Notes under the pieces: generated by a model
What the model saw: the letters and a program-made list of their open reading frames with translations, nothing else
What the model was told of the DNA's origin: nothing
The model's database searches: none
Part shown: one piece after another, positions 1 through 9,115 of the stretch
How the letters are laid out: the number at the start of each line of letters is the position of its first letter
Numbering within the stretch: position 1 is the first letter of the stretch
Assembly: GCF_003385595.1 (NCBI RefSeq)
Contig: NZ_QNUE01000003.1
Span: 124,001 to 188,000, forward strand
Length of the DNA stretch: 64,000 nt
From: Chryseobacterium flavum
Lineage (GTDB): Bacteria > Bacteroidota > Bacteroidia > Flavobacteriales > Weeksellaceae
Direction: 5' to 3'
Position numbers and translations under genes: made by a program

Positions 1-536
1 GAATTATCGGCCAAGGTTTTGAGATGGCAGGCTTCCAGAAGTATTTAACTATTATTGCCGGAGTCTTACTTATTATTATGGCTCTGTTTTCTTTTGGAGG
101 GAAAGATTTTGCATCAAAACTTCCTTTTCTATCCAAATTCCTGTACACTGTAAAATCAAATCTTGGAAGGCTGCTTCAAAAGGCGGATTACCGCTCCAGA
201 TTCAGTACAGGGATCCTCAATGGGTTTCTACCATGCGGAATGGTTTATATGGCTCTTACTGCAAGTCTGGCAGGAGGTGGAATATGGCAGGGTGCTTTAT
301 ATATGGCCTTATTCGGACTAGGTACTCTTCCGTTCATGTTTGCTGTTGTATTAGTGGGAAACCTGATGAATCAGGCTTTCAGGATAAAAGTACTAAAAGC
401 AGTCCCGGTTATTATGATCATTCTAGGTGGTTTATTCATTTTGCGTGGTCTTGAATTAGGAATTCCCTACGTTTCTCCAAAAGCTGAAGCCATGACCATA
501 TCACCTGGTCATAACGCGGCTGAACACTGTCATTAA
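1..536 (+). CDS. SafE/UreH-type (TauE-like) membrane protein, 5'-truncated
   Basis: The reading frame is open to the first base of the window, so this is the C-terminal part only; the ATG at 24 is internal. The protein is polytopic, with hydrophobic stretches and a conserved segment GFLPCGMVYMAL typical of the sulfite exporter TauE/SafE-like family related to DsbD/UreH transmembrane domains. The last residues (AEHCH) are rich in His and Cys, which could bind metal. In Flavobacteriia such genes often follow the cbb3 oxidase (cco) cluster; that context lies outside the window and is inference. The next gene starts 19 bases downstream on the same strand. Family assignment is likely, substrate unknown. 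Confidence 0.75.
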   Translation, partial: IIGQGFEMAGFQKYLTIIAGVLLIIMALFSFGGKDFASKLPFLSKFLYTVKSNLGRLLQKADYRSRFSTGILNGFLPCGMVYMALTASLAGGGIWQGALYMALFGLGTLPFMFAVVLVGNLMNQAFRIKVLKAVPVIMIILGGLFILRGLELGIPYVSPKAEAMTISPGHNAAEHCH

Positions 537-555
537 TAGGAACTATTATACAACC

Positions 556-1290
556 ATGAAACTGATTGCCTTATTTTTAATAAGTCTGTTTTTACTGCAG
601 TCTTGCATTGTAAATTCTGAAATTGTTTATCATAAAGATGCCTCCTCTACTTCTGTAACAGATATTGATAACCGGGGATTTATGACGGAAATGAAAGCAA
701 TGACTCCCGATTCATTACAACAAGATGAATTTAGTGAAATGGAGAAACTTCCTGATACGTGGACCAATATTTATGAACTGGAGAAACGTGAGGGAAGACT
801 AAAGACAAAGAGTCCGGATAGCATAAAAATCATGAAAAAGATTTTCCTGAAATCAAAAAAGGAAAATAATGAGCACTCAGGACTTGCATTTAAACTGGAG
901 CGTTTCACGCCTGATGATTATCTGGCCCTTAAAAACTTTATCAAAGAAGAAAAACTGCCTTTAGATCAGAATATCTTCAACAAGTGGGATGGAAAAACAT
1001 TGATTATCAATACAGAAAACTTTAACCTGAAAAATCTTGAGGAAGCTCTTCGTTCCAAAAGCCCGGAAGATGGGACCGCAAATACCGCAGGTATGGTGGG
1101 TATGTTTTTCAAAAGTATTGAAACCTCTTTAAAATTTGAAAATAAAATAAAATCTGTTACAGGTAAACATGACTGGCTTAAGCAGATCGATGATTATTCT
1201 GTGAGGATAGAATATGATGTAAAAGCCATGTATGACCAAGAAGCAAAATTTAAAAAAGCTGATAAGGAAATTATTATTGTTACAGAATAA
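556..1290 (+). CDS. Hypothetical lipoprotein, 244 aa
   Basis: The N-terminus is a short hydrophobic leader ending LLQSC, a lipobox, so the mature protein should be lipid-anchored from the Cys at about residue 16. The rest is hydrophilic and charged, without transmembrane segments or a motif I recognise. It begins 19 bases after the SafE-like gene and ends in a strong terminator, so the two may be co-transcribed. Function unknown. Confidence 0.75.
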   Translation: MKLIALFLISLFLLQSCIVNSEIVYHKDASSTSVTDIDNRGFMTEMKAMTPDSLQQDEFSEMEKLPDTWTNIYELEKREGRLKTKSPDSIKIMKKIFLKSKKENNEHSGLAFKLERFTPDDYLALKNFIKEEKLPLDQNIFNKWDGKTLIINTENFNLKNLEEALRSKSPEDGTANTAGMVGMFFKSIETSLKFENKIKSVTGKHDWLKQIDDYSVRIEYDVKAMYDQEAKFKKADKEIIIVTE

Positions 1291-1318
1291 AAAACCCACC
1301 GGATCCGGTGGGTTTCTT
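1291..1318. terminator. Bidirectional terminator
   Basis: A perfect 24-base palindrome at 1292-1315 with arms AAACCCACCGGA / TCCGGTGGGTTT, flanked by T-rich sequence on both strands (T6 on the minus strand). It lies between the convergent lipoprotein gene and serS and can stop transcription from both sides. Confidence 0.85.
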
Positions 1319-1333
1319 TATCATTTGGATGAT

Positions 1334-2602
1334 CTAGTTTATTACATCAAATCTTGCATACTCTGCAACCTTTTTAGGAAGCTTAATACCTTCCGGTGTC
1401 TGATTATTCTCAAGCAAGGCAGCCATAATTCTTGGCAGAGCCATTGCAGATCCATTTAGGGTGTGTACCAATTGAGATTTACCATCCGCTTTATAACGGC
1501 ACTTCAATCGGTTAGCCTGAAAGGTTTCAAAATTAGAAACTGAACTTACTTCCAGCCACATCTCCTGAGCTGCACTCCAAACTTCGAAATCATAAGTCAT
1601 AGCAGATGCAAATCCTGTATCTCCGCCACAAAGTCTTAATACTCTGAACGGAAGTTCAAGATCAGTAAGAATTTCTTTAATATGCTCTACCATTTCCTCC
1701 AGTACAGCATAAGAATTTTCAGGTTTTTCAATTCTTACAATCTCCACTTTTTCAAACTGATGAAGGCGGTTCAGTCCTCTTACATGAGCTCCGTAGCTTC
1801 CCGCTTCTCTTCTGTAACATTGGGAAAAAGCTGTATTTTTAACCGGAAGATCCTTTTCATCAAACAGCACATCACGGTACAGGTTGGTTACAGGAACTTC
1901 GGCCGTTGGAATAAGGTATAATTTATCTTCATTGATATAATACATCTGCCCTTCCTTATCAGGTAATTGTCCTGTTCCGAATCCAGATGCTTCGTTTACA
2001 ACATGAGGAGGATTAACCTCAGTATATCCTTTTTCCACGTTTTTATCTAAAAAATACTGAACCAGGGCTCTCTGTAGTCTTGCTCCTTTTCCTAAATAAA
2101 CAGGAAAACCTGCTCCGGAAATCTTAACTCCTAATTCAAAATCAATAAGGTTATATTTTTTTGCCAATTCCCAGTGAGGAATAGCTCCTTCGCCAAGTCC
2201 CTCTACAGGATGAGACTGGAAAATAATTTCATTGTCATCAGCAGATGCCCCACTCTTCACCAATTCATTAGGAATATTCGGGAGCTGATATAAAATGTCT
2301 GATAAAGCTTTTTCCTTTACTTCTAACTGAGATTTCAATTCTGAACTCGACTCTTTGTACTGTGCTGTTTTAGATTTTGCAGATTCCGCTTCTTCTTTCT
2401 TTCCTTCTTTCATTAAAAGCCCAATTTCTTTGGAGATTTTGTTGATTTCGGAAAGCTGGGAATCTAATTCAAACTGGATTCTTTTTCTTTCGTCGTCAGC
2501 AGCGATAGCTTCGTCTACCAACTCAAGATTCTTGAATTGTCTTTTTTTAAGACCTTCTAAAACGCGTTCCTTATTGTCGCGTAAAAAATTGACTTGTAAC
2601 AT
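1334..2602 (-). CDS. serS: Seryl-tRNA synthetase
   Basis: Attaches serine to tRNA-Ser (and tRNA-Sec where present) in the cytoplasm. The 422 aa length is normal. Residues about 1-110 form the charged coiled-coil arm that grips the tRNA. The class II catalytic core follows: the TAEVP segment, motif 2 (CYRREAGSYG) and motif 3 near the C-terminus (GSAMALPRIMAALLEN, from about residue 384). The ATG start at 2602 begins directly at the family-typical MLQVNFLRDN. Single-gene unit with a shared terminator downstream. Confidence 0.97.
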   Translation of the reverse strand: MLQVNFLRDNKERVLEGLKKRQFKNLELVDEAIAADDERKRIQFELDSQLSEINKISKEIGLLMKEGKKEEAESAKSKTAQYKESSSELKSQLEVKEKALSDILYQLPNIPNELVKSGASADDNEIIFQSHPVEGLGEGAIPHWELAKKYNLIDFELGVKISGAGFPVYLGKGARLQRALVQYFLDKNVEKGYTEVNPPHVVNEASGFGTGQLPDKEGQMYYINEDKLYLIPTAEVPVTNLYRDVLFDEKDLPVKNTAFSQCYRREAGSYGAHVRGLNRLHQFEKVEIVRIEKPENSYAVLEEMVEHIKEILTDLELPFRVLRLCGGDTGFASAMTYDFEVWSAAQEMWLEVSSVSNFETFQANRLKCRYKADGKSQLVHTLNGSAMALPRIMAALLENNQTPEGIKLPKKVAEYARFDVIN

Positions 2603-2656
2603 TTTATTTAGATGTTAAATATTAGATGTTTAGCTTATGTCAAGCTAACAATTGTA

Positions 2657-2664
2657 CAAATTTA
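2657..2664 (-). promoter_or_regulatory. Candidate -7 promoter element for serS
   Basis: On the minus strand this reads TAAATTTG, matching the Bacteroidota -7 consensus TAnnTTTG, about 55 bases before the serS ATG. I found no TTG at the expected -33 distance. Two direct copies of TTAGATGTT (2608-2616 and 2622-2630 on the plus strand) lie between it and the start codon; their role is unknown. Confidence 0.45.
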
Positions 2665-2667
2665 AAA

Positions 2668-3189
2668 CTATTTTACGATAGTGAAAGTATTTATGGAATT
2701 TGGTGCCTCCGCTTCTTTTGAAAAGACTTCCTTTTTATTATAAAGCACTTTCGAGACCTGGAATAATGTAGGACTTTTTCTATACTGGATCTCCAGAGTA
2801 TCAATAATTGTATCACTCACACTATTTACTGTTCTTCTCAGTTCCAGAGTCATTCTGGAATAATAGGAATTCCCCGTTCCCGGATTACTTGGGCTTACAG
2901 AATCAAGCCTGATTCTTTTAGCACCTGCAATGTACTCCATATAAAAAACAGAGTCAGGGGTCATCTTGAGTGATACATTTACAGGAGAAACATCCCGGTC
3001 TCCAAACATATCATTTACAGAATATCCGTTATAAGACCCGGATTTTTTACTGTTCAGTAAATCCTGGCCAGCCGAATTTTTCATATACATATTCAATATC
3101 TGATCAATTCTCTGTAAAGATTCATCATCACTTTTACAGCTTAAAAGTGCGAAACCCAAAACCAATATTCCAAAAATAATATTTCTCAT
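2668..3189 (-). CDS. Hypothetical lipoprotein, 173 aa
   Basis: The leader MRNIIFGILVLGFALLSCKSDD has a lipobox (LLSC) with D residues after the Cys. The mature part is soluble and beta-rich in appearance, without a recognised motif. It lies between asnB and serS, same strand as both, with 40 bases to asnB and 65 to serS. Function unknown. Confidence 0.7.
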   Translation of the reverse strand: MRNIIFGILVLGFALLSCKSDDESLQRIDQILNMYMKNSAGQDLLNSKKSGSYNGYSVNDMFGDRDVSPVNVSLKMTPDSVFYMEYIAGAKRIRLDSVSPSNPGTGNSYYSRMTLELRRTVNSVSDTIIDTLEIQYRKSPTLFQVSKVLYNKKEVFSKEAEAPNSINTFTIVK

Positions 3190-3229
3190 TCACAACAAAG
3201 ATAAAAATATTAATCTTTAAGCAGCCTGT

Positions 3230-5128
3230 TTATTTTTCAAAATATTTCTGATACCATAGCTCAAAAGTTACCAGTTGCCATATTTTCACCCAGTCGTATT
3301 CATTTTCCAGGTTACTCCACCATTGATCTATAACATCATTTTTGAAAAAATTCCTTTTTTTCAGGCTTTCCAGATTTTCAGCAATAAATATCCTGACTTT
3401 TTTCTCATTTTTAATAAAATGATTTAATGGAAACGAAAAACCCCGCTTAGGCATGTTCAGGACTTCAGAAGGCAGATACCGATCTGCTGTTCTACGCAAT
3501 AAAGGTTTATTCTGGACTCCATTGAACCGGAAATGCTCAGGCAGTGAAGCAACATAATCAATCATTTTATTGCTCAGATACGGATAACGGAATTCTACTC
3601 CATATTTCATCGCGCTAAGGTCATCTCTGAAAACATGATGAGAAGACAGGGAATACTTCATATCATATTCAAAATATCCTGAATAATTACTGGATTCTGA
3701 CAAATGGTAAGCAGATAAATCCGGATTTATATGGCTGTAAATATCAGATTTTAAAACATTCTTAACTTCTGATGGAGACATACTGACCTGGCTCTGGCGA
3801 AAAAAATCAAACATAGATTTCTGAGAAAAATAATTCTTCACCTTTTCTGAAAACTTATCCGTTGTAAAGATAAAGTGCCTGGCAAAATTAAAATTCCGCA
3901 TTAAAAGCCATTTTTTAAGCTTTAAGGTGTGGGAATATCCCCCAAAAAGTTCATCTGCTCCATTTCCGCTCAATACAACTTTTAAATGCTGATTTTTGGC
4001 ATAATCTGCGGCATGGACCAGAACCTCTAAACTGCTGTAAGGTTCTTCAAAATGTTGAATATCTTCTTTTAAATGTTCCAGAACTTCCTTATCGCCTACT
4101 TCATTAACCTGATGAGAAACTCCGAATTTTTTGGCAGCCAATACTGCATTATTTATTTCTTCGTCAGAAAACGGATAAGAAATGGTAAAAGTTTTAATAC
4201 CTGTATTGAATGATTTGGATTTAGCAGCCAGTAATGTAGAATCTATTCCTCCACTCATCATAATTGCTACCGGAACATCCGCATACAATTGTTCTGATAT
4301 ACTTTCGGATAAAAGTGCATCTATTTTTTTAACAGCTTCTGATTCTGTAATATTTTTTTCTGTACGTGCAGGCAATTCCCAAAATTTTTGTGTCGTTACC
4401 TTCTGAGTCTGCAGATCAATAGTCATAAAGGAAGCGGGTTCTAAAGAAAAAATGCCTTTAAAACAAGTTTCAGGAGCCAATGTAGTCTGAAAAAGAAAAT
4501 TTGTATACACTCCATTCCAGTTAATTTCAGCATCTACAAACTCATTCTTAAGCAGCCCTTTTATTTCTGAAGCCCAAACTAATCCCTGATTACTTTGGTA
4601 ATAAAAAAGAGGCTTCATTCCAACCCTGTCCCGGGCAAGAATAATTTTTTGATCTGCAATATCAACAATGCACATTGCAAACATACCGTCTAACTTTTCA
4701 AACATACCATACCCCCATTCCTGATAAGATTTCAGAATAACCTCTGTATCAGAAAGACTTCTAAAAACATGTCCTGAATCTTCAAGCAATTTTCTGAGCT
4801 TACGAAAGTTATAGATCTCTCCATTGAAAGTAATAATTGTCTGTTCATTTTCAGAAGTCATAGGCTGATGCCCTTTTTCACTAAGGTCAATGATTGAAAG
4901 CCTGCGAAAGCCTAAGGCAATATCTGAATTTTCATTCCCCAGCAGAGGAAACTGCTGTTTAATAGCAGGGATAGAATCATTCCCTGAAAAAGAGCAACCC
5001 TGATTATTTACATAAAGCCAGAAGCCTTCATCATCCGGACCGCGATGTCTGATCGCCCGGTTCATCTCCGTAATATTTTCAGTGGAAATACTTTTATGGA
5101 ATGAATAATAACCGCAGATTCCGCACAT
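3230..5128 (-). CDS. asnB: Asparagine synthase-type glutamine amidotransferase (AsnB family)
   Basis: N-terminal class II glutaminase with the nucleophile Cys2 (MCGICGYYSF), followed by the ATP-pyrophosphatase synthetase domain with the PP-loop SGGIDSTLLAAKS near residue 290. The family moves ammonia from glutamine to an acyl-adenylate, classically aspartate to asparagine. At 632 aa it has the normal length of the Bacillus-type AsnB. It is the last gene of a leftward group after a glycosyltransferase and a flippase, 61 bases behind the flippase, which suggests it may amidate a sugar or uronic acid of a surface polysaccharide rather than make free asparagine. The choice of substrate is inference from context. 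Confidence 0.85.
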   Translation of the reverse strand: MCGICGYYSFHKSISTENITEMNRAIRHRGPDDEGFWLYVNNQGCSFSGNDSIPAIKQQFPLLGNENSDIALGFRRLSIIDLSEKGHQPMTSENEQTIITFNGEIYNFRKLRKLLEDSGHVFRSLSDTEVILKSYQEWGYGMFEKLDGMFAMCIVDIADQKIILARDRVGMKPLFYYQSNQGLVWASEIKGLLKNEFVDAEINWNGVYTNFLFQTTLAPETCFKGIFSLEPASFMTIDLQTQKVTTQKFWELPARTEKNITESEAVKKIDALLSESISEQLYADVPVAIMMSGGIDSTLLAAKSKSFNTGIKTFTISYPFSDEEINNAVLAAKKFGVSHQVNEVGDKEVLEHLKEDIQHFEEPYSSLEVLVHAADYAKNQHLKVVLSGNGADELFGGYSHTLKLKKWLLMRNFNFARHFIFTTDKFSEKVKNYFSQKSMFDFFRQSQVSMSPSEVKNVLKSDIYSHINPDLSAYHLSESSNYSGYFEYDMKYSLSSHHVFRDDLSAMKYGVEFRYPYLSNKMIDYVASLPEHFRFNGVQNKPLLRRTADRYLPSEVLNMPKRGFSFPLNHFIKNEKKVRIFIAENLESLKKRNFFKNDVIDQWWSNLENEYDWVKIWQLVTFELWYQKYFEK

Positions 5129-5189
5129 AATAAATTTAATAGGTTTGTAAAAATAGGGAAATGACTTTATTTATGGTTGTCAGACAGGA

Positions 5190-6443
5190 TTATTTCTTTA
5201 AAAACTTCTCTCTCAAGAAAACGATATCGTCCCTGGTAATCATATAATCCCTCAATTTAAATTCTGTATAACGGTAAAACTTTACAAATAATAGAATTGC
5301 AGATACTAAATAAGATAATACAGTAACCAGACAGGCCCCCGGAATTCCCCATATCGGAATAGCAATAAAGGAAAAAAGAACGGTGATAAGCAATCCTGCC
5401 ACTGATTTAACATTCAGAATTCTGAGTTCCCTGATTCCGGAAAAGTAATATCCTACAATGTCACTCACCGCAATAGCGAAAATTCCCGGGCATAAAAAGA
5501 GCATGATTTTTTTTGTATCCCTGAATTCCTGACCAAAGATCAGGGTATAGACCTGTGAAGGAATAATAAGTATCCCCAATACAAATCCCAGCATTAAAAA
5601 GACAGTCAGTTTGAGTGCTGACTTTGTTTTCTGTATTGATTCTTCCCTACTTGTACTATTCACCACATCAGAATATAAGACCACGGCAATACTTCGTGTA
5701 ATGGTCCATATTGCTTCCGAAAAAGTAACGCCAATAGAAAATATTCCCACACTTGCAATTCCTTCATAATATTCTAAAAAATAGAAAGAAAGCCGGTAAT
5801 TAAGGAATTGTATAAATGCACTCAACTGTGTTTTCCAACCGTATTCAAACATATTTCTGGATACGGTTTTAGAAAATTTGATCTCAGAAATACTGCATTT
5901 TCTGATGATCTGAAAAAAGCTAATGGCAAATAATACTGCCAGACAAAAGATATGTGCCAGAAAGTAAACAGAAACGTCTTTCATCCGGAAAAAATAAACG
6001 AAGATTCCGATAAAAAGGATATGCACAAGTTGCTGTAAGACAGTATAAATATTAAATTTCTTTATATTCTGTGTTCCTATAAATAAGTTGATATTCGTTG
6101 ATAAAAGGGAAGAAAAAACGGATATTCCGATCAGATAAAAAATATATTCACTCTGGATCGAAGCAATACCGAAGAGAACAGGAACCAATGTTCCGGTAAT
6201 AACAGACCATAAATAGGCATACAGTAAAATCTGTTCTATCTTAAATTTGGAAGCAAAATATGAGGTACTGCTTCCTGAGAAAATGCTGCTGAAAAAGCTG
6301 ACTGCTGCTACATTAGCCACAACAATAGAAATAATCCCCTTTCCTTCGCTTCCCCACATATTGGTAGAAAAGATCACCAGACTGAAACTAAGGATCAGGA
6401 TAAGAAAACGGGAAACGAAAGTTTTAATAACAGTAAGTTTCAT
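5190..6443 (-). CDS. Polysaccharide flippase-like membrane protein (Wzx/MATE-like)
   Basis: A polytopic protein of 417 aa with about a dozen hydrophobic segments spaced like the MOP/Wzx flippases that move lipid-linked oligosaccharides across the inner membrane. An upstream in-frame TTG at 6458 could extend it, but the ATG at 6443 (MKLTVIKTF) is better and lies 4 bases after the glycosyltransferase stop. Its place between a glycosyltransferase and an asparagine-synthase-type enzyme supports a role in surface glycan export. The glycan is unknown. Confidence 0.8.
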   Translation of the reverse strand: MKLTVIKTFVSRFLILILSFSLVIFSTNMWGSEGKGIISIVVANVAAVSFFSSIFSGSSTSYFASKFKIEQILLYAYLWSVITGTLVPVLFGIASIQSEYIFYLIGISVFSSLLSTNINLFIGTQNIKKFNIYTVLQQLVHILFIGIFVYFFRMKDVSVYFLAHIFCLAVLFAISFFQIIRKCSISEIKFSKTVSRNMFEYGWKTQLSAFIQFLNYRLSFYFLEYYEGIASVGIFSIGVTFSEAIWTITRSIAVVLYSDVVNSTSREESIQKTKSALKLTVFLMLGFVLGILIIPSQVYTLIFGQEFRDTKKIMLFLCPGIFAIAVSDIVGYYFSGIRELRILNVKSVAGLLITVLFSFIAIPIWGIPGACLVTVLSYLVSAILLFVKFYRYTEFKLRDYMITRDDIVFLREKFLKK

Positions 6444-6447
6444 GACT

Positions 6448-7581
6448 TTATTTTTCAAGAGATCTTTTCACAAAATCAAGAAAGGAGTTACGAATAATTC
6501 CCCAGTTAAATTTTTCCTTAAAATCTTTTCTTGCCTGTAATGCATTCCTGTCATATACCTCCGGATGTTTCACATAGCTGATAATAATATTTGCAATCTG
6601 TTCTGCATTTTGCGGATGAACAAGATTTCCGAATGACAACTTCCCCAGATGTTCCCGGATCCCTTTCAGATCAGAATAAATAACCGGTTTCCCTGCTCCC
6701 ATAAAATAAAATAATTTTATAGGAAGAGAATGATTATTTTCAAAATTAATCTCTCTCAGGTCAAAACAAATATCTGCGTTTGAAAATGCCTCCGTGAAGT
6801 TTTCAAAGGAAGTGGGCTTTTTTATCTCCACAGCCTCAAAGGAGTACTTTTTAAGAAGTTCGGAAAAATAAATCTCATCGCTTTTTTGTCTTGCCGATCC
6901 TATGATCAGGATCTTAACCTCCAGCTGAGGAAATTCTTGCCGTACATAATCTGCTGCCTTAAAAAAGTTTCCAATTCCTTTATCCTTTGAAATCATTCCT
7001 GTATAACAAAGGGTAATTTTACCAGATTCAAGTTTTTTTATACTTTCTTTGACATATATTTCATCCGGATAATACGGGAGTATTATTTTCTTTTTAAACC
7101 AGAAAAGATAACCCAGAGGAAATTGTTTTGTTTTTTCACCAAAAATAAAATGAGTGCTGAGAAAACCAGCATACAATTGTATCAGAAAAAATTTTACGGC
7201 CTGGAAAATCTTTACCGGAAACCTGTAAACTTCAAGCATAGACATTGCAGGGTACCACTCGGTAATATCGTATATACAACTGATCTCCCGTTCTCTTACT
7301 ATTTTTTTTGCAGCAATGACAGCTAAGGGTTCCGAACAGATAATGCAATCGGGAGAAAAGGCATTACAAACCTTTCTAAAAACATTTATCTTAGTCTCAA
7401 TACTTTCTTCCAATACCGAATAAGCTTCTATATCAACTCCATATATAACTCCTTGATATTCTGAATACAAACTACAAATCTTCACCTCGTACCCTATATC
7501 TCTGAGGGCTTTAGCCTGATGATAAAAAATCCTGTCATCATCATAATTGTGTGAAGTTGTTAAAAAAAGTACTTTCGGCAT
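6448..7581 (-). CDS. Glycosyltransferase, GT4-like
   Basis: 377 aa with two Rossmann-like halves typical of GT-B enzymes. The N-terminal half begins MPKVLFLTTSHNYDDDRIFY; the C-terminal half carries CYTGMISKDKGIGNFFKA and a later GAGKPVIYSDLKG segment, as in family 4 retaining transferases that use nucleotide sugars. No signal peptide, so cytoplasmic or membrane-associated. First gene of the leftward glycan group with the flippase (4 bases on) and asnB. Donor and acceptor cannot be read from the sequence. Confidence 0.85.
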   Translation of the reverse strand: MPKVLFLTTSHNYDDDRIFYHQAKALRDIGYEVKICSLYSEYQGVIYGVDIEAYSVLEESIETKINVFRKVCNAFSPDCIICSEPLAVIAAKKIVREREISCIYDITEWYPAMSMLEVYRFPVKIFQAVKFFLIQLYAGFLSTHFIFGEKTKQFPLGYLFWFKKKIILPYYPDEIYVKESIKKLESGKITLCYTGMISKDKGIGNFFKAADYVRQEFPQLEVKILIIGSARQKSDEIYFSELLKKYSFEAVEIKKPTSFENFTEAFSNADICFDLREINFENNHSLPIKLFYFMGAGKPVIYSDLKGIREHLGKLSFGNLVHPQNAEQIANIIISYVKHPEVYDRNALQARKDFKEKFNWGIIRNSFLDFVKRSLEK

Positions 7582-7601
7582 TAGTTATATTGGGATAGAT
7601 A

Positions 7602-7609
7602 CAAAGATA
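7602..7609 (-). promoter_or_regulatory. Candidate -7 element for the glycan gene group
   Basis: Minus strand TATCTTTG, an exact TAnnTTTG match 21 bases before the glycosyltransferase ATG and just after the terminator of the upstream gene. No TTG at a standard spacing was found. Confidence 0.5.
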
Positions 7610-7620
7610 CATTAAAACAA

Positions 7621-7644
7621 AAAAGTGGAATATCTTCCACTTTT
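7621..7644 (-). terminator. Terminator of the gene at 7667-8155
   Basis: Arms AAAAGTGGAA and TTCCACTTTT around a 4-base loop. On the minus strand the right arm ends in a T run. It separates the conserved protein gene from the glycan group. Confidence 0.75.
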
Positions 7645-7666
7645 GTTTATGGTGCTATGATAAACA

Positions 7667-8155
7667 CTATTTTATAGATGCTGCCCAGCTTTTTTCCAGA
7701 GGAAGAAGAAAATGACTTAAGAAATCAAGATATGTATTTTTAGAGAAATCAAACACCTGGATGTCAGCTGAAAGTTCTCCGTTTCTCAATTGAGATTTAA
7801 AATCCTGAAGCTTTAATGTTTTTACTTCCCCGTTTTCTATAAAGCTGGCTTTCATTCTGTCAAAAAGCCCAAGCTGATATGTTTCGTCAATTTCTCTCAT
7901 TACTTTACCAAGAGCATCTATACTGCATCCTGAAGCCATTTCCTTCTCTTCATCCACGCAGATAATGATAAACTGATTCTTTTCAATTTTAAAAGAGGAA
8001 GAAAGCGGTTTCCCATGAGCAGCCCATGTCGCAAGAAAATCAAAAAGCTTTTCTGTAATTGCTTTTGCCTCTTTCGTTTCAAATGGCCTTGAAGCCGGAT
8101 ATATGATCACTCTGTAGTCGTTGGTCTCTACAATATTGGATTCTTCAATTTTCAT
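7667..8155 (-). CDS. Conserved hypothetical protein, 162 aa
   Basis: A soluble protein without signal peptide or membrane segment. In flavobacterial annotations relatives are sometimes called ABC transporter ATPase, but no Walker A, signature or Walker B motif is present, so that name is not supported. A conserved-looking region is IIYPASRPFETKEAK near the N-terminus. The ATG at 8155 (MKIEESNIVET) is preferred over an in-frame upstream start at 8188 because the extra 11 residues look non-coding. Monocistronic, with its own terminator. Function unknown. Confidence 0.75.
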   Translation of the reverse strand: MKIEESNIVETNDYRVIIYPASRPFETKEAKAITEKLFDFLATWAAHGKPLSSSFKIEKNQFIIICVDEEKEMASGCSIDALGKVMREIDETYQLGLFDRMKASFIENGEVKTLKLQDFKSQLRNGELSADIQVFDFSKNTYLDFLSHFLLPLEKSWAASIK

Positions 8156-8290
8156 ATCTAAACTATTATTTTTTAGGGTACATACCATCCATAGCTATTT
8201 CCGTCTTTCAGAAATATACTGCCGGAGATTTATATCCTGCCAATTAAATATCAAAATTAAGAAATATTCTTGAGTTGATAACAAATAAAA

Positions 8291-8312
8291 AACTCAGGCT
8301 ATTACCTGAGTT
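8291..8312 (-). terminator. Terminator of the Fe-S / MCE operon
   Basis: AACTCAGG and CCTGAGTT arms around a 6-base loop, followed on the minus strand by T6. Lies about 25 bases after the stop of the iron-sulfur protein gene. Confidence 0.75.
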
Positions 8313-8335
8313 CTTGTTTGTATTGTATCAATATA

Positions 8336-9115
8336 CTATAAATCCTCTGCTTCGGCAAGAAGTTCTACTATATCTTTGACTGCTACTTCTGTATTTTTAT
8401 TAAAGTGCTTTACTCCGTCTGTCATCATTGTATTGCAGAAAGGACATCCTGTTGCAATTACTTTAGGTTCAAATGAAAGAGCCTCTTCTGTTCTTTCAAT
8501 ATTGATATCTTTATTTCCTTTTTCAGGTTCTTTAAACATCTGCGCCCCTCCAGCTCCACAGCAAAGCCCGTTTGTTCTGCAACGTTTCATTTCTACAAGT
8601 TCTGCATCAAGCTTTTCAAGCAATAACCTTGGTGCTTCATACTCATCATTGGCTCTTCCAAGATAACACGGATCATGGAATGTAATTTTCTTTCCTTTAA
8701 AAGCTCCTCCTTCAATCTTTAATCTTCCTTCTTCCATTAATGTTTTAAGGAACTGGGTATGGTGAACCACTTCATAGTTTCCGCCCAGACCAGGATATTC
8801 ATTTTTAAGGGTATTGAAACAATGTGGGCATGCCGTCACAATTTTTTTAACTTCATAAGCATTCAGAACCTCAATATTAGTAAGGGCCATCATCTGAAAA
8901 ACAAATTCATTCCCGGCTCTTTTAGCAGGATCTCCGGTACAGCTTTCTTCCTGTCCTAAAACGGCAAATTCAACTCCTATTTTATTCAGTATCTTGCAAA
9001 ATGCTTTTGTAATTTTTTTAGCCCGGTCATCGAAACTTCCGGCACATCCAACCCAAAATAAAACTTCCGGGGATTTTCCTTCGGCAGCATATTCTGCCAT
9101 TGTTTTAATTTGCAT
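8336..9115 (-). CDS. HdrB/GlpC-like cysteine-rich Fe-S protein (CCG domains)
   Basis: 259 aa with two cysteine-rich repeats. The first has VGCAG, ESCTGD and CPHCFNT; the second has HDPCYLGR, CCGAGG and CPFCNTM. These CCG domains bind an unusual iron-sulfur cluster in heterodisulfide reductase HdrB and in GlpC and LutA-type electron-transfer proteins. No membrane segment, so it should dock on the membrane partner encoded at 9732-11060. Last gene of the unit; its start overlaps the preceding gene by 11 bases. The physiological electron donor and acceptor are unknown. Confidence 0.85.
   Translation of the reverse strand: MQIKTMAEYAAEGKSPEVLFWVGCAGSFDDRAKKITKAFCKILNKIGVEFAVLGQEESCTGDPAKRAGNEFVFQMMALTNIEVLNAYEVKKIVTACPHCFNTLKNEYPGLGGNYEVVHHTQFLKTLMEEGRLKIEGGAFKGKKITFHDPCYLGRANDEYEAPRLLLEKLDAELVEMKRCRTNGLCCGAGGAQMFKEPEKGNKDINIERTEEALSFEPKVIATGCPFCNTMMTDGVKHFNKNTEVAVKDIVELLAEAEDL

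Noticed and set aside
7667..8155. Annotation as ABC transporter ATPase
   Set aside because: No Walker A, signature or Walker B motif in the 162 aa, so the name is not supported by the sequence.
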